From: CAZCDS01 sp964497585 | GTDB lineage: Bacteria; Desulfobacterota; Desulfomonilia; Desulfomonilales; Desulfomonilaceae | Assembly: GCA_964497585.1 (NCBI GenBank) | Contig: CAZCDS010000001.1 | Location: 310,001 to 374,000 of the forward strand | Direction: 5' to 3' | Length of the DNA stretch: 64,000 nucleotides | In this document: positions 9,135 through 17,607 of the stretch, piece after piece | Layout: each line of letters starts with the position of its first letter | Position numbering within the stretch: the first letter of the stretch is position 1 | Translations under genes and position numbers: made by a program | Notes under the pieces: generated by a model | Seen by the model: the letters and a program-made list of their open reading frames with translations, nothing else | Database searches by the model: none | Told to the model about the DNA's origin: nothing

Positions 9135-9611
9135 TAGAAATTCTAGTAGTTATCATACGTTTATTCAATTATATAAACCATTTTCTTAGGTTTTGCCCCG
9201 CTGGGCATCGCGGTCCAACGGTGATCGAATTGCCTCAAACGACTTCTGCCCGAGGCCTCGATTCCTCATGCTCTGTCGGCTCCTCAGGTTCGCCGGGCAC
9301 ACGCTTGTTCCATAAAAACACACCCTTCGTTGCCTCTCGCCCGTCCGTCTCGCGTGGGGACCCAGAATTCTTCTCTGTCCTCCGTCTCCCGGTAAACTGA
9401 CCGGAAGACGAACGTGACAATGCGGGATCTTCGCATGGCCCCCAGGTGGGAATTTAAGGGCGACAGGACAAAGGTAAGATCGGAAAGAAGCAAGGAGTCG
9501 CAGAGGGCCGAGCTGTCGATAGGATAGGGAATGATGTTCTTGCTTCACTTGAGGGCATCGCGCCGCGGGGCTGCACTGCTCGTGTTCAGCTCCGACAAGC
9601 CTTCAAACTCT
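9135..9611. other. Intergenic region between the two beta-barrel genes
   Basis: The first 60 bases are AT-rich flanking DNA of the promoter. The remainder is GC-rich and contains minus-strand open frames of 60-120 codons with no recognisable family or ribosome-binding site. No terminator with a clear U-tract was found after the upstream paralog. Confidence 0.4.
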
Positions 9612-10439
9612 TCAGAAGCGCACTCCTCCAACCAGAGAGAGCCCGACGCCGGTGGGATTGTAGTGGGTCTCCACAATCGTGCCCTTGTGGGCTGAATTCA
9701 GGAAGTACCAATTCCATTCCACTATGCCCTTGACGAAGAACCGGTTGACACCCATTTCCACGTCTACCGCTCCGGTAAGGCCAAAGTTGAACCACGTGTC
9801 GTCTATTTTGACGGCGGCGTCCTGGACGACCGTCCCCGGGACAAGGCCACCGCCGGTTGAGACCACCCGCGACCTCGTGACAATTCGGAATGGGCTCGGC
9901 GCGAAGAGAGCGCCGAACGAAACGCCGAGATTCCCCAGTCCGTACATGGGATACCTGCTGCGTCCGGCAAGCGTGAGCTCCAACATGGTCAGATCGATCC
10001 TGTTGGAAAGGGTTTCCTCGACCGAGGTGCCGGCAGGAAAGTTGAGAACGCCGGTGTTCACCGAGACATCATCTTCACCGAGGGTGAACCCGGACAGACC
10101 CAGAACCAACCCGAAATACCGGGTCCTCAGGGTGCCGTACTCGATGTACGGTGCCACGATCTTCTCTGTGAAAGAGTGGGTATTCTCATAACCGATCCAC
10201 CCATTAGCTCCAGCGGATCCCCCCACTGCATGCGATTTCAGCTCGAAGCGGAGCGTCTGGATATTTCGCCATTTCGCTCCCCCGGCAAAATATGAGATTG
10301 GAGGCCCCGCTACCCGGCCGGAGGGCAGGAGAGGAGGCCGCAGGGGGTACTCCTGTGCAGGGGCTGAGCCGACAAAAAGGACTATCGCCAGAACTGACAG
10401 GAGAATCGTCCGAAGGACCGTATATATGTTGAGTTTCAT
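9612..10439 (-). CDS. Outer-membrane beta-barrel protein, paralog 2 (unknown function)
   Basis: The protein has 275 residues with a signal peptide (hydrophobic core, then SAPAQ) and a proline-rich mature N-terminus (PLRPPLLPSG). Beta-strand-like repeats follow, ending in SLVGGVRF, the terminal aromatic of outer-membrane proteins. It aligns end to end with the 8192-9022 protein. Shared blocks include GAKWRNIQ, FGLVLGLSGFT, MLELTLAGRSRYPMY, PFRIVTRSR, PGTVVQDA, VEMGVNRFF and NPTGVGLSLVGG. The two are diverged and the loops differ most, so the duplication is not recent. Its own promoter and a leader resembling that of its paralog lie upstream. Function is unknown; a lipid or small-molecule channel or a surface protein are guesses. 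Confidence 0.75.
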   Translation of the reverse strand: MKLNIYTVLRTILLSVLAIVLFVGSAPAQEYPLRPPLLPSGRVAGPPISYFAGGAKWRNIQTLRFELKSHAVGGSAGANGWIGYENTHSFTEKIVAPYIEYGTLRTRYFGLVLGLSGFTLGEDDVSVNTGVLNFPAGTSVEETLSNRIDLTMLELTLAGRSRYPMYGLGNLGVSFGALFAPSPFRIVTRSRVVSTGGGLVPGTVVQDAAVKIDDTWFNFGLTGAVDVEMGVNRFFVKGIVEWNWYFLNSAHKGTIVETHYNPTGVGLSLVGGVRF

Positions 10440-10520
10440 TCGAGATCCTTGATTTGTGTCGGGTTTTTCTTTCGAGGCCTCTCATTATCAAGAACCCCGT
10501 CAGTCTACGCAGGCAGAGAT

Positions 10521-10550
10521 GTTATAGCACGGCTGGCGCAATGAAGTCAA
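10521..10550 (-). promoter_or_regulatory. Sigma-70 promoter for beta-barrel paralog 2
   Basis: On the minus strand TTGACT (10550-10545) and TATAAC (10526-10521) are separated by 18 bases, about 82 bases upstream of the ATG. The distance to the start is nearly the same as in paralog 1. Confidence 0.65.
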
Positions 10551-10714
10551 GAATTATATCTGTCTTTACAGCATCTTGTTTTTTTAACCTGAAGTGATAC
10601 TTTATATCTATTGTGACGGAGCGTAGTCAATTCGTCGGTATGGGAGCGGTCAGGCAGAAAAATGCCAGGTGGGAGGGTTCGGCGCTCGGCAGGAAGCCAG
10701 GTCCTAGGCAGTGC

Positions 10715-12223
10715 TCACTCTTTGAAGCCGCCGGGCGTTCTCATGTAAAGGATCCCGTACTTGGCCTTTATCACTGCATCGAGTTTTTCGGCTTTCTCAA
10801 CGTCAAGGGGGAGCCGGACATCGCCGGCAATGATGAGCATGGCCTTTTTCGCCCCCTTTGACTTCAGTTCCTGGATCTTGTCGAAAAGCCATGTGATATT
10901 AAGTACATCTTCACCGTTGATCTTCTCGACGCGTTTGAGATAGGGACGGGTCTTTACGAGTCCGTATTCGGGGAAGACCTCGGAAACTATGACAATTTTC
11001 TGAAAGGGTTTCTTGGGGAATTCGGCCAGGTACTTCGCTTGGAAGGTGCGGCCGGACTTGCCCAGGTTGGTTATACAGTTCGAGGTCAGCTCCACGAATC
11101 CTATGCCGCCGAATATGAAGTAGTTGGCTCGCCTGAAGATTTTGGGAACCAGCTTGGGCAGCCCCCGCGTAACCTTCCCGGTGATTTCGATTCTCTCTCC
11201 ATTCCTCATGACCGAGATTTTCAGAGGATCTCCCACCTTTTTCCGGTTGAGGATCTCACCGGCAAAGATCCGCTGCTGGAGGGGCCTGAAGAAGATGTCA
11301 CCGTGGTTGTCGATTTCGTGATCATCGATTGCGAGGAGAATATCGCCGACCCGAAGCCCGAACCTGTAGGGGCCGCCATCGGGAATGATGTAATCGAGAA
11401 GCACGCCGCCATCGTCCGGCCCCTGGTTGAAATATGCTTTGAGCTCGGGGAACATGTACTGAACCTTATAACGCCAGCTCGGGGTCTGTTGCTTTCCCAG
11501 GAGTACGGGGAAGAGGCTCTTGACGAGATTGATCGGGATGAAATAGTTGATTCGGTCGGTTGCTCGCATTCCCTGGAATGCGATTCCGACGACCTTGCCC
11601 TCCTTGAGGACGGGCCCCCCCGAGTTTCCCCTGTTCTGCTGCAGCGAAGCCTGTACCATGAGCCAATGCTCGTGGGAATAGGCGTATCGGTTCACCTCGA
11701 TCCGGTTGATCTCCCCCTCTTCGGACTTGCTGATCCGCTCCCCACCGAGAGGATAGCCCCAGCCGAGCACCTTGTCTCCCAGGCGGAGCGTATCGCTGTC
11801 GCCAAGTTCCAGTGGCTGTATCTTGCCGTTTCTCTGCTCGTACGCCTCCAATTCTTTCGGTTCCAGCCGGAGCACGGCAAAGTCCGCGGAATTGAAGATT
11901 CCGATGCACTTCGCTCCATAGCGTCTCTTCTCTCTGCCGTTGGAAATCTTTATACTTTCCGCCATGGAGACAGCGTGAGCATTGGTGAGGATCAGGCCGC
12001 GCATATGGGGGAAGTCTTTCTCGTCCTTGAAGAAGAAGCCGCTGCCTCTCACCGTAATGAAATTAGGGCTCTTCCAAGGTTTGTGATAGTATCCCGCGAT
12101 TTTCGTGGCGTTCACGCGGACAACTTTGGTTTCAATGTCCGAATTCGCCCGTACCACCTGGGCAGGTAGGCTGAACAGTACAATTGTGAGTGCTACAGCC
12201 AAAAAACTCATGTAGTGTTTCAT
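10715..12223 (-). CDS. Secreted trypsin-like serine protease with PDZ domain
   Basis: The 502-residue protein has a signal peptide (residues 1-27, cleaved near VRANS), so it should be periplasmic. The chymotrypsin-fold domain shows a full catalytic triad: His83 in LTNAHAV, Asp114 in NSADFAVL and Ser201 in QNRGNSGGPV. A PDZ-like region follows (about 240-345, with YRFGLRVGDILLAIDDHEI). The C-terminal 150 residues (VELTSNCITN and after) resemble the second PDZ-like part of plant-type Deg proteases (Deg9-like) rather than E. coli DegP; that is a judgement by eye. It may act in envelope protein quality control. It lies next to the beta-barrel genes in the same direction, but they have their own promoters. 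Confidence 0.8.
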   Translation of the reverse strand: MKHYMSFLAVALTIVLFSLPAQVVRANSDIETKVVRVNATKIAGYYHKPWKSPNFITVRGSGFFFKDEKDFPHMRGLILTNAHAVSMAESIKISNGREKRRYGAKCIGIFNSADFAVLRLEPKELEAYEQRNGKIQPLELGDSDTLRLGDKVLGWGYPLGGERISKSEEGEINRIEVNRYAYSHEHWLMVQASLQQNRGNSGGPVLKEGKVVGIAFQGMRATDRINYFIPINLVKSLFPVLLGKQQTPSWRYKVQYMFPELKAYFNQGPDDGGVLLDYIIPDGGPYRFGLRVGDILLAIDDHEIDNHGDIFFRPLQQRIFAGEILNRKKVGDPLKISVMRNGERIEITGKVTRGLPKLVPKIFRRANYFIFGGIGFVELTSNCITNLGKSGRTFQAKYLAEFPKKPFQKIVIVSEVFPEYGLVKTRPYLKRVEKINGEDVLNITWLFDKIQELKSKGAKKAMLIIAGDVRLPLDVEKAEKLDAVIKAKYGILYMRTPGGFKE

Positions 12224-12380
12224 TCACGCGCACTCCCGGGTTCCCCTCAGATAGAATGCTCTGGAGGAATCGTAGCGTTCGTTCATTTCTCCTATTGATA
12301 CAACCGGCTTGTCTGCGAACGCAGAACCACAACTGACGTGCGGTACGGAGATCGTCGGATGACGATGCCCGTCCTGCCAC

Positions 12381-13616
12381 TCAGTAGAAAATCATCGAGG
12401 CAAAGCTCACGAAGGAGTTCCTGTCGTCGACTTGAGCGTGATCCAGGGAAAGCAAACGGCCTTCGGAGGCGTCCATGCAGCGGAGCATCGCGGTTATGGG
12501 CGAAAAGCCACAGATTCTCTTTGCATCGCCGTCCGCAGCGACCTGTCGGATGAAACCGTCCAAGTCGACTCGTTCCAGGCTCGCCATCATCTCCCTGTCC
12601 TTGTCCAGCGATTCTCGGACCGTTCCCCCATGTGGGACGAATGAATCGCCGTACCTCGGACCGATGTGATCGAGGTCCGCACTGGCAATGAAACAAACGG
12701 ACCGAGATTGGCAGGCTACACGAACCGCGCGGCAGAACTTCTCAAAAATCTCCCGGGGACCCCGGAACGCGACGTCCTCCCCGAAAAACAGATGAGAGAG
12801 TGAGCAGAGCACGGGAACAATGGTGAATTCGTGACGACCGGACAGCACGTGTTGAAGAAATATCACCTGGAACTCGATGACGTGTTCCTTGGCATGAAGA
12901 ATCTCCTCGGCCGCAGGATCCCCGCCGAAACTGTCGGCAAGCGCGGCAAGGAATTCCCGATCCGTCTCGACCCTCCCTAAGGGGGTGTCAAAATTGAGGT
13001 TGGTTGCAGTAAACACGCCCGGGACACCAGCATGGCCCGTACCGAAAATCACGTACACGTCCGAGGGCTGGCCCGACGCAAGTGCATGATAACCGTGAGC
13101 GAAGCACGGCCCTCCTGACCGAATGTCGATGTGCGGCGCGATGAGTCCGACGGGACGCCTTTCCAGTGAAGCAAATGCGGGCAGACCCGGTCCGGATTCC
13201 GCGGTGAAGAACGCGTTAAGTTCGCTTCGGAGATCTTCCGGGTCCGCGCTATAACTCATACCTGCGTGGGACGCCTCGCGGAAGGGTCTCTCTCGGTACT
13301 CCGCTACTTTTCTGCGGTATGCTTCCCTGAACCGGTCACTATCCAGGAGGTAGGCGTCGTCGAGCCTCTTGACTATGTCCTTGATTTCGTCCGAGAAAAC
13401 GAGCATTCCCCGTTGGAGCGTAAGCTGCGCCTGGATGTCCAGCATTGAGCGTCTGCCGTCCAAAAGGGCCAGGACCGGTAGCGCTTCTTTTCCCACACAG
13501 AGCATCCGGTCCGAAAGACCGAGCGGATCCCTGAGCCCTATCGCCTCCCTGCCGTTCACGAACACGGGAACAGGATCAACGTTCCGGAGCTTCGGCATTT
13601 CCTCATGGGAACTCAT
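12381..13616 (-). CDS. amrB: MEMO-family protein (AmmeMemoRadiSam system B) with N-terminal extension
   Basis: I chose the ATG at 13616 because AGGA sits eight bases upstream; this gives 411 residues. The C-terminal 270 residues are the MEMO1 domain: GLIAPHIDIRSGG (metal-ligand His), FGTGHAG, AKEHVIEFQVIFLQHVL and ASADLDHIGP. Bacterial MEMO proteins (AmmeMemoRadiSam B) often occur with an AMMECR1 domain and a radical SAM enzyme, but neither partner is in this window. The first 130 residues (VFVNGREAIGLRDPLGLS, VLALLDGRRSMLDIQAQL) are an additional domain found in some MEMO proteins. That part resembles a PqqD-like winged helix, which is tentative. Function remains unproven. Confidence 0.85.
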   Translation of the reverse strand: MSSHEEMPKLRNVDPVPVFVNGREAIGLRDPLGLSDRMLCVGKEALPVLALLDGRRSMLDIQAQLTLQRGMLVFSDEIKDIVKRLDDAYLLDSDRFREAYRRKVAEYRERPFREASHAGMSYSADPEDLRSELNAFFTAESGPGLPAFASLERRPVGLIAPHIDIRSGGPCFAHGYHALASGQPSDVYVIFGTGHAGVPGVFTATNLNFDTPLGRVETDREFLAALADSFGGDPAAEEILHAKEHVIEFQVIFLQHVLSGRHEFTIVPVLCSLSHLFFGEDVAFRGPREIFEKFCRAVRVACQSRSVCFIASADLDHIGPRYGDSFVPHGGTVRESLDKDREMMASLERVDLDGFIRQVAADGDAKRICGFSPITAMLRCMDASEGRLLSLDHAQVDDRNSFVSFASMIFY

Positions 13617-13792
13617 TTGTCGGTTCCTTTTCCCAGGGAGGCTCATCACCCAATCCCGTGCCCGAAAAACGTCAGATCTTCCTGGGCCCATCGGGACGAG
13701 GCCTGCTCCCTGTCCGGGGAAACCGCGGCCTTCGATGGTGGGGCTTGAACACAGGCCCCCAACATGGACGGTGCCAATTTCCTTATATTTGA

Positions 13793-15565
13793 TCAGCCCT
13801 CGATAAAGGGCCGCAGTCTCTTGCTCCTGGACGGGTGTCGCAGCTTCTTGAGAGCCTTCGCCTCGATCTGGCGGATCCGTTCCCGGGTAACATCGAAGTC
13901 CTGGCCCACCTCTTCCAATGTGTGATCGGCGCGCTCCCCGATTCCGAACCTCATACGAAGGACTTTTTCCTCTCGTGGCGTAAGCGTGGCCAGAACCTTT
14001 CTCGTCTGTTCCGTCAGGCTCATGCCTACCACCGCGTCGGATGGTGAAAGAATCTTCTTGTCTTCGATGAAGTCACCCAGATGGGAATCCTCTTCTTCAC
14101 CTATGGGTGTCTCGAGTGAGATCGGCTCCTTTGCAATCTTGAGGACCTTCCGCACCTTCTCCAGCGGAAATTCCATCTTCTCGGCGATTTCTTCCGGAGT
14201 GGGCTCCCTGCCATACTCCTGGACGAGGTATCGTGACGTGCGGATCAACTTGTTGATCGTCTCGATCATGTGAACGGGGATACGAATGGTCCGCGCCTGG
14301 TCGGCGATGGCCCTGGTAATGGCTTGACGGATCCACCATGTGGCGTACGTGCTGAACTTGTACCCCCGTTGATATTCGAACTTGTCGACTGCCTTCATGA
14401 GGCCGATGTTTCCTTCCTGGATAAGGTCTAGGAACTGGAGCCCTCTGTTGGTGTACTTCTTGGCTATGCTCACGACGAGCCGCAGATTGGCCTGGACCAG
14501 CTCACTCTTGGCCCTTCGGGCAAGAAGCTCTCCTTCTCTACACTTTTTCACGGCGCTCCTGAGTTCTGCCTTGGTCATGGCCGCGTCGGTTTCGAGCTTC
14601 TCGATCTTTCGGCGAGCGCTGTGCATTTTCCTGGCAAGGTCCTGAACCTTCTGCGCGGAGAGCGTTGTGTGTTTCTTGAGCGGTTTTCGTTCCTCGATAA
14701 GGGACATGAGAGAGGTTAGATACTCCTCCGCCTTGTCTATCGGTATTCTCAACTCGTATTCCACTCCCCTCAGTTCTTCTTCCGCGGCCGAGAGTTTCTG
14801 AACGAGGAACTTGAGTTTGCCTGCAATGTGCTCGATCATATTATTGTTTAGGTTGATGCTCCTCAAACACTCCACGACCTTGCTGCGATAATACTCAGGG
14901 TCCTCATCGGGCTTACTGCCGCCTTCCGCTTCCCTAACGCTTTGTGCCGCCGGTTTCAGCTTCAGCGTTTGAGACCTGGCTTCGTACTCTTTCATCTCGT
15001 CGATCAAACTGAGAACTCGCTCGACCTGACTCGTGTCATCGCCATCGGCAATATCTTCTTCTTCGAGGCCTCCGATTACCTCTTTCAATCGGATTGTGCC
15101 TTTTCGGAGTTTGTCGCCAAGCGCCAGGACTTCCTTGATCGTAACCGGGCACCCCATGATGACACTGAAGACCTGTTGTTCGCCCTGTTCGATCCTTTTC
15201 GCGATCTCCACTTCTCCTTCTCGAGTAAGCAGGGACACGCATCCCATTTCGTGGAGATACATCTTAACCGGATCGTTTCCTCGTACGATGGCCTCGGCGT
15301 CGGAGGCGATCTCGTCTTCGTCGTCTTCCGACTTTTCACCGGTTTGAGCCTTGGCTCGCTTGTCGACGACCGGGATTTTCTTTTCAGAGGCGACGAGTTC
15401 CACCTTGAATTCAGCCATGAGTTTCATGAGAATCTCGTCAATCTTCTCCGACTGAACTACGTCGTCGGGCAGGAACTCGTTTACCTCGTCGTAGGTGAGA
15501 TATTTCTTGCTTCGAGCCAGCCCGACCAAGTCCTTCAGGTCCGGTTCAACTCTTACTTCCGCCAT
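13793..15565 (-). CDS. rpoD: Housekeeping RNA polymerase sigma factor RpoD (sigma-70)
   Basis: This is the main sigma factor directing RNA polymerase to -35/-10 promoters. The 590-residue protein has every expected part. Region 1.1 is at the N-terminus (DLVGLARSKKYLTYDEVNEFLP). Region 1.2 reads DPVKMYLHEMGCVSLLTREGE, followed by a charged non-conserved region. Region 2 includes LQFLDLIQEGNIGLMKAVDKF and YKFSTYATWWIRQAITRAI, the -10 recognition helix. Region 4.2 reads TLEEVGQDFDVTRERIRQIEAKALKKLRHP, the -35 helix-turn-helix. It lies directly downstream of dnaG in the same direction, the classical dnaG-rpoD pairing. Confidence 0.98.
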   Translation of the reverse strand: MAEVRVEPDLKDLVGLARSKKYLTYDEVNEFLPDDVVQSEKIDEILMKLMAEFKVELVASEKKIPVVDKRAKAQTGEKSEDDEDEIASDAEAIVRGNDPVKMYLHEMGCVSLLTREGEVEIAKRIEQGEQQVFSVIMGCPVTIKEVLALGDKLRKGTIRLKEVIGGLEEEDIADGDDTSQVERVLSLIDEMKEYEARSQTLKLKPAAQSVREAEGGSKPDEDPEYYRSKVVECLRSINLNNNMIEHIAGKLKFLVQKLSAAEEELRGVEYELRIPIDKAEEYLTSLMSLIEERKPLKKHTTLSAQKVQDLARKMHSARRKIEKLETDAAMTKAELRSAVKKCREGELLARRAKSELVQANLRLVVSIAKKYTNRGLQFLDLIQEGNIGLMKAVDKFEYQRGYKFSTYATWWIRQAITRAIADQARTIRIPVHMIETINKLIRTSRYLVQEYGREPTPEEIAEKMEFPLEKVRKVLKIAKEPISLETPIGEEEDSHLGDFIEDKKILSPSDAVVGMSLTEQTRKVLATLTPREEKVLRMRFGIGERADHTLEEVGQDFDVTRERIRQIEAKALKKLRHPSRSKRLRPFIEG

Positions 15566-15769
15566 AAGCAGACCTCTCCTCTTCTGCCAATTAAGAACGC
15601 CACAGGTATTCCAAAGAGCTTTGAAGAAGCCCCTGAGAACCGGTGGACGTCCGAAATTGGGGTATCCGCTTGCCCCGATGCGAGCTGCTCCTCCCCATCG
15701 AGCGGCACGGCTCTCCCCTCAACGGGCAGTCGGCATTGCTCGCATTGTTTCCTAACCGATTTTCTATTC

Positions 15770-17542
15770 TCATCCGCGACCTAGGCTCCGACCGAGTCTA
15801 AAGAGTTCTTGTCCGAGTCGGTTGTACTCTTCTTCTCCCGGCGTGCACCTACTGATCCGCTCTTTTATCTCGGCCATACGCTCCCTGATCCTGCGAAGTC
15901 TGATACTCCGTATGGAATGATCGATCACGAGGTCACCCTCCATTTCAGCTCCCTCCAGCCCGAGATCATCCTCCTCCCGTCTTGGCTGAAGCCAACCGGC
16001 GACCATGGCAGCCTGTTCTTCGTCCTCGAGAGTCTTGCAGAAAGAAAATGAATCGAAGCTTCCCGCATCCCTCCGGAACTCTATCATTTTCTCGGCAAGC
16101 CCTCGGAGCGTGGGCTCCCGCAACTCTTCCACCATCCCGCTCTCGTAGACCTGATCAATGAATCCTTCTCTGAGCAACATGCCCCTGAGGATGTTTCTCT
16201 CGTCCGCAGGGAGGTCATACAGCGATCTCTTCTTGCGGCCCGCGCTCTTGGGGCTCTGGCCTCCTCTCCGTCCAGAGGATTTCAGGAGACCTCGGATGCG
16301 CTCCTCACGTACGCGCAGCCTCGCAGAACTCCTCTCAATAAGATAATCCCGCCCTGTCGAATCCGCAATCTCCCGAAGCACCGGCAAGCATTCCTCCACC
16401 GCGGCTTGTCTGCCCTGCAGCGTACTCAGGTCGTGTACCTCCCCGAGATTCTCCAGGAAGAAGTCTATCGCGGGAACCGCGCCTTCGAGCATTCTCCTGA
16501 ACCCGTCTATGCCTTCTCTCCTCACGACTTCATCCGGGTCCTTGTCTCCCTTCAGGATCAGGCCCCGGGGCTCGATCCCTTCGGAGAGGAACAGCGGGAT
16601 CGCTCGCTTGAGCGCACGCACACCCGCCTCGTCACCATCAAAGACCGTGACGACGTCGCCTGTGAACCGTTTGACGATTCGGATCTGCTCCCTCCCGAGC
16701 GCAGTGCCAAGCGGCGCCACGACATTTTCCATGCCTCGGATTCTGAGGGATATCTGATCGAAGTATCCCTCCACGAGCACGACGAAGCCCTCACGTCGGA
16801 TTGCCTCCTTGGCCGAGTCAAGCCCGTAGAGAAGTCTCTTCTTACTGAAGACTGCAGATTCCGGGGAATTGAGATACTTTGGATCGCCCTCGCCGAAGAT
16901 GCGCCCTCCGAACGCGCAGACCGTGCCGTTCAGGTCGCGAATGGGAATCATTATCCGAGCACGAAAGTAGTCGTAGTGGCTTCCTCTCCGTCCGGGCTTG
17001 ACGATACCGGCTGACACGGCTGCCCTGAGATCCGCTCCGGACTTGCGGAGGTAGCTAAGAACACCATCCCATGAATCAGGTGCGAACCCGAAGCCGAGTT
17101 GGGTGATCCAATCTTTCGCGATGCCGCGCTCATACAGGTATTCTCGCGGGTTCTTGAACGCGGCCAGTTGCTCCCTGAAGTATCCATCAGCGGAGCTGAC
17201 AACCTCGAGCAGCTTGGCCTTCTCACTCGCCCCCTCTCGGACACCGCGTTCGAAGTGAATGTCGATGCCGAACCGCTCAGCCAGCATTCGAACGGACTCG
17301 ACAAATGAGATGCTCTCCATCCGCATCAGGAAGTTGAACACGCTCCCGCCCGCGGCACAGCCGAAGCAGTAGAAAATTCCCTTGTGAGGCGACACATAGA
17401 AGGAAGGATCGTTGTCACCGTGGAACGGGCACAGCCCTCGGTAATCCTTCCCTGCTCTCTTCAGGTCGACATACTGGGAGATCACCTGCACGATGTCCGC
17501 AGCCGCGGCCACCTGGTCTATTTTTGACTGGGGAATGCGCAT
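15770..17542 (-). CDS. dnaG: DNA primase DnaG
   Basis: DnaG synthesises RNA primers for replication. The 590 residues include the CHC2 zinc finger (Cys38, His41, Cys59, Cys62 in CPFHGDND...FYCFGC), the catalytic core, and a TOPRIM fold with VLVEGYFDQISL and VFDGDEAGVRAL, whose acidic residues bind Mg2+. A C-terminal helicase-binding part follows (ERNILRGMLLREGFIDQ). It lies between mutS2 and rpoD on the same strand, with 65 bases to mutS2 and about 200 to rpoD. The latter gap has no obvious terminator, so co-transcription with rpoD is likely but unproven. Confidence 0.97.
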   Translation of the reverse strand: MRIPQSKIDQVAAAADIVQVISQYVDLKRAGKDYRGLCPFHGDNDPSFYVSPHKGIFYCFGCAAGGSVFNFLMRMESISFVESVRMLAERFGIDIHFERGVREGASEKAKLLEVVSSADGYFREQLAAFKNPREYLYERGIAKDWITQLGFGFAPDSWDGVLSYLRKSGADLRAAVSAGIVKPGRRGSHYDYFRARIMIPIRDLNGTVCAFGGRIFGEGDPKYLNSPESAVFSKKRLLYGLDSAKEAIRREGFVVLVEGYFDQISLRIRGMENVVAPLGTALGREQIRIVKRFTGDVVTVFDGDEAGVRALKRAIPLFLSEGIEPRGLILKGDKDPDEVVRREGIDGFRRMLEGAVPAIDFFLENLGEVHDLSTLQGRQAAVEECLPVLREIADSTGRDYLIERSSARLRVREERIRGLLKSSGRRGGQSPKSAGRKKRSLYDLPADERNILRGMLLREGFIDQVYESGMVEELREPTLRGLAEKMIEFRRDAGSFDSFSFCKTLEDEEQAAMVAGWLQPRREEDDLGLEGAEMEGDLVIDHSIRSIRLRRIRERMAEIKERISRCTPGEEEYNRLGQELFRLGRSLGRG

Positions 17543-17607
17543 ATTCGGCTTCTTACGATTCCAGGGTCCGTGAAGGGTACCTGCCTTCCGTTCGCGCGCG
17601 CCCGAGG

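Noticed and set aside
11039..12169. Long plus-strand frame (376 codons) opposite the serine protease
   Set aside because: It is a mirror frame of a gene with a complete catalytic triad and signal peptide.
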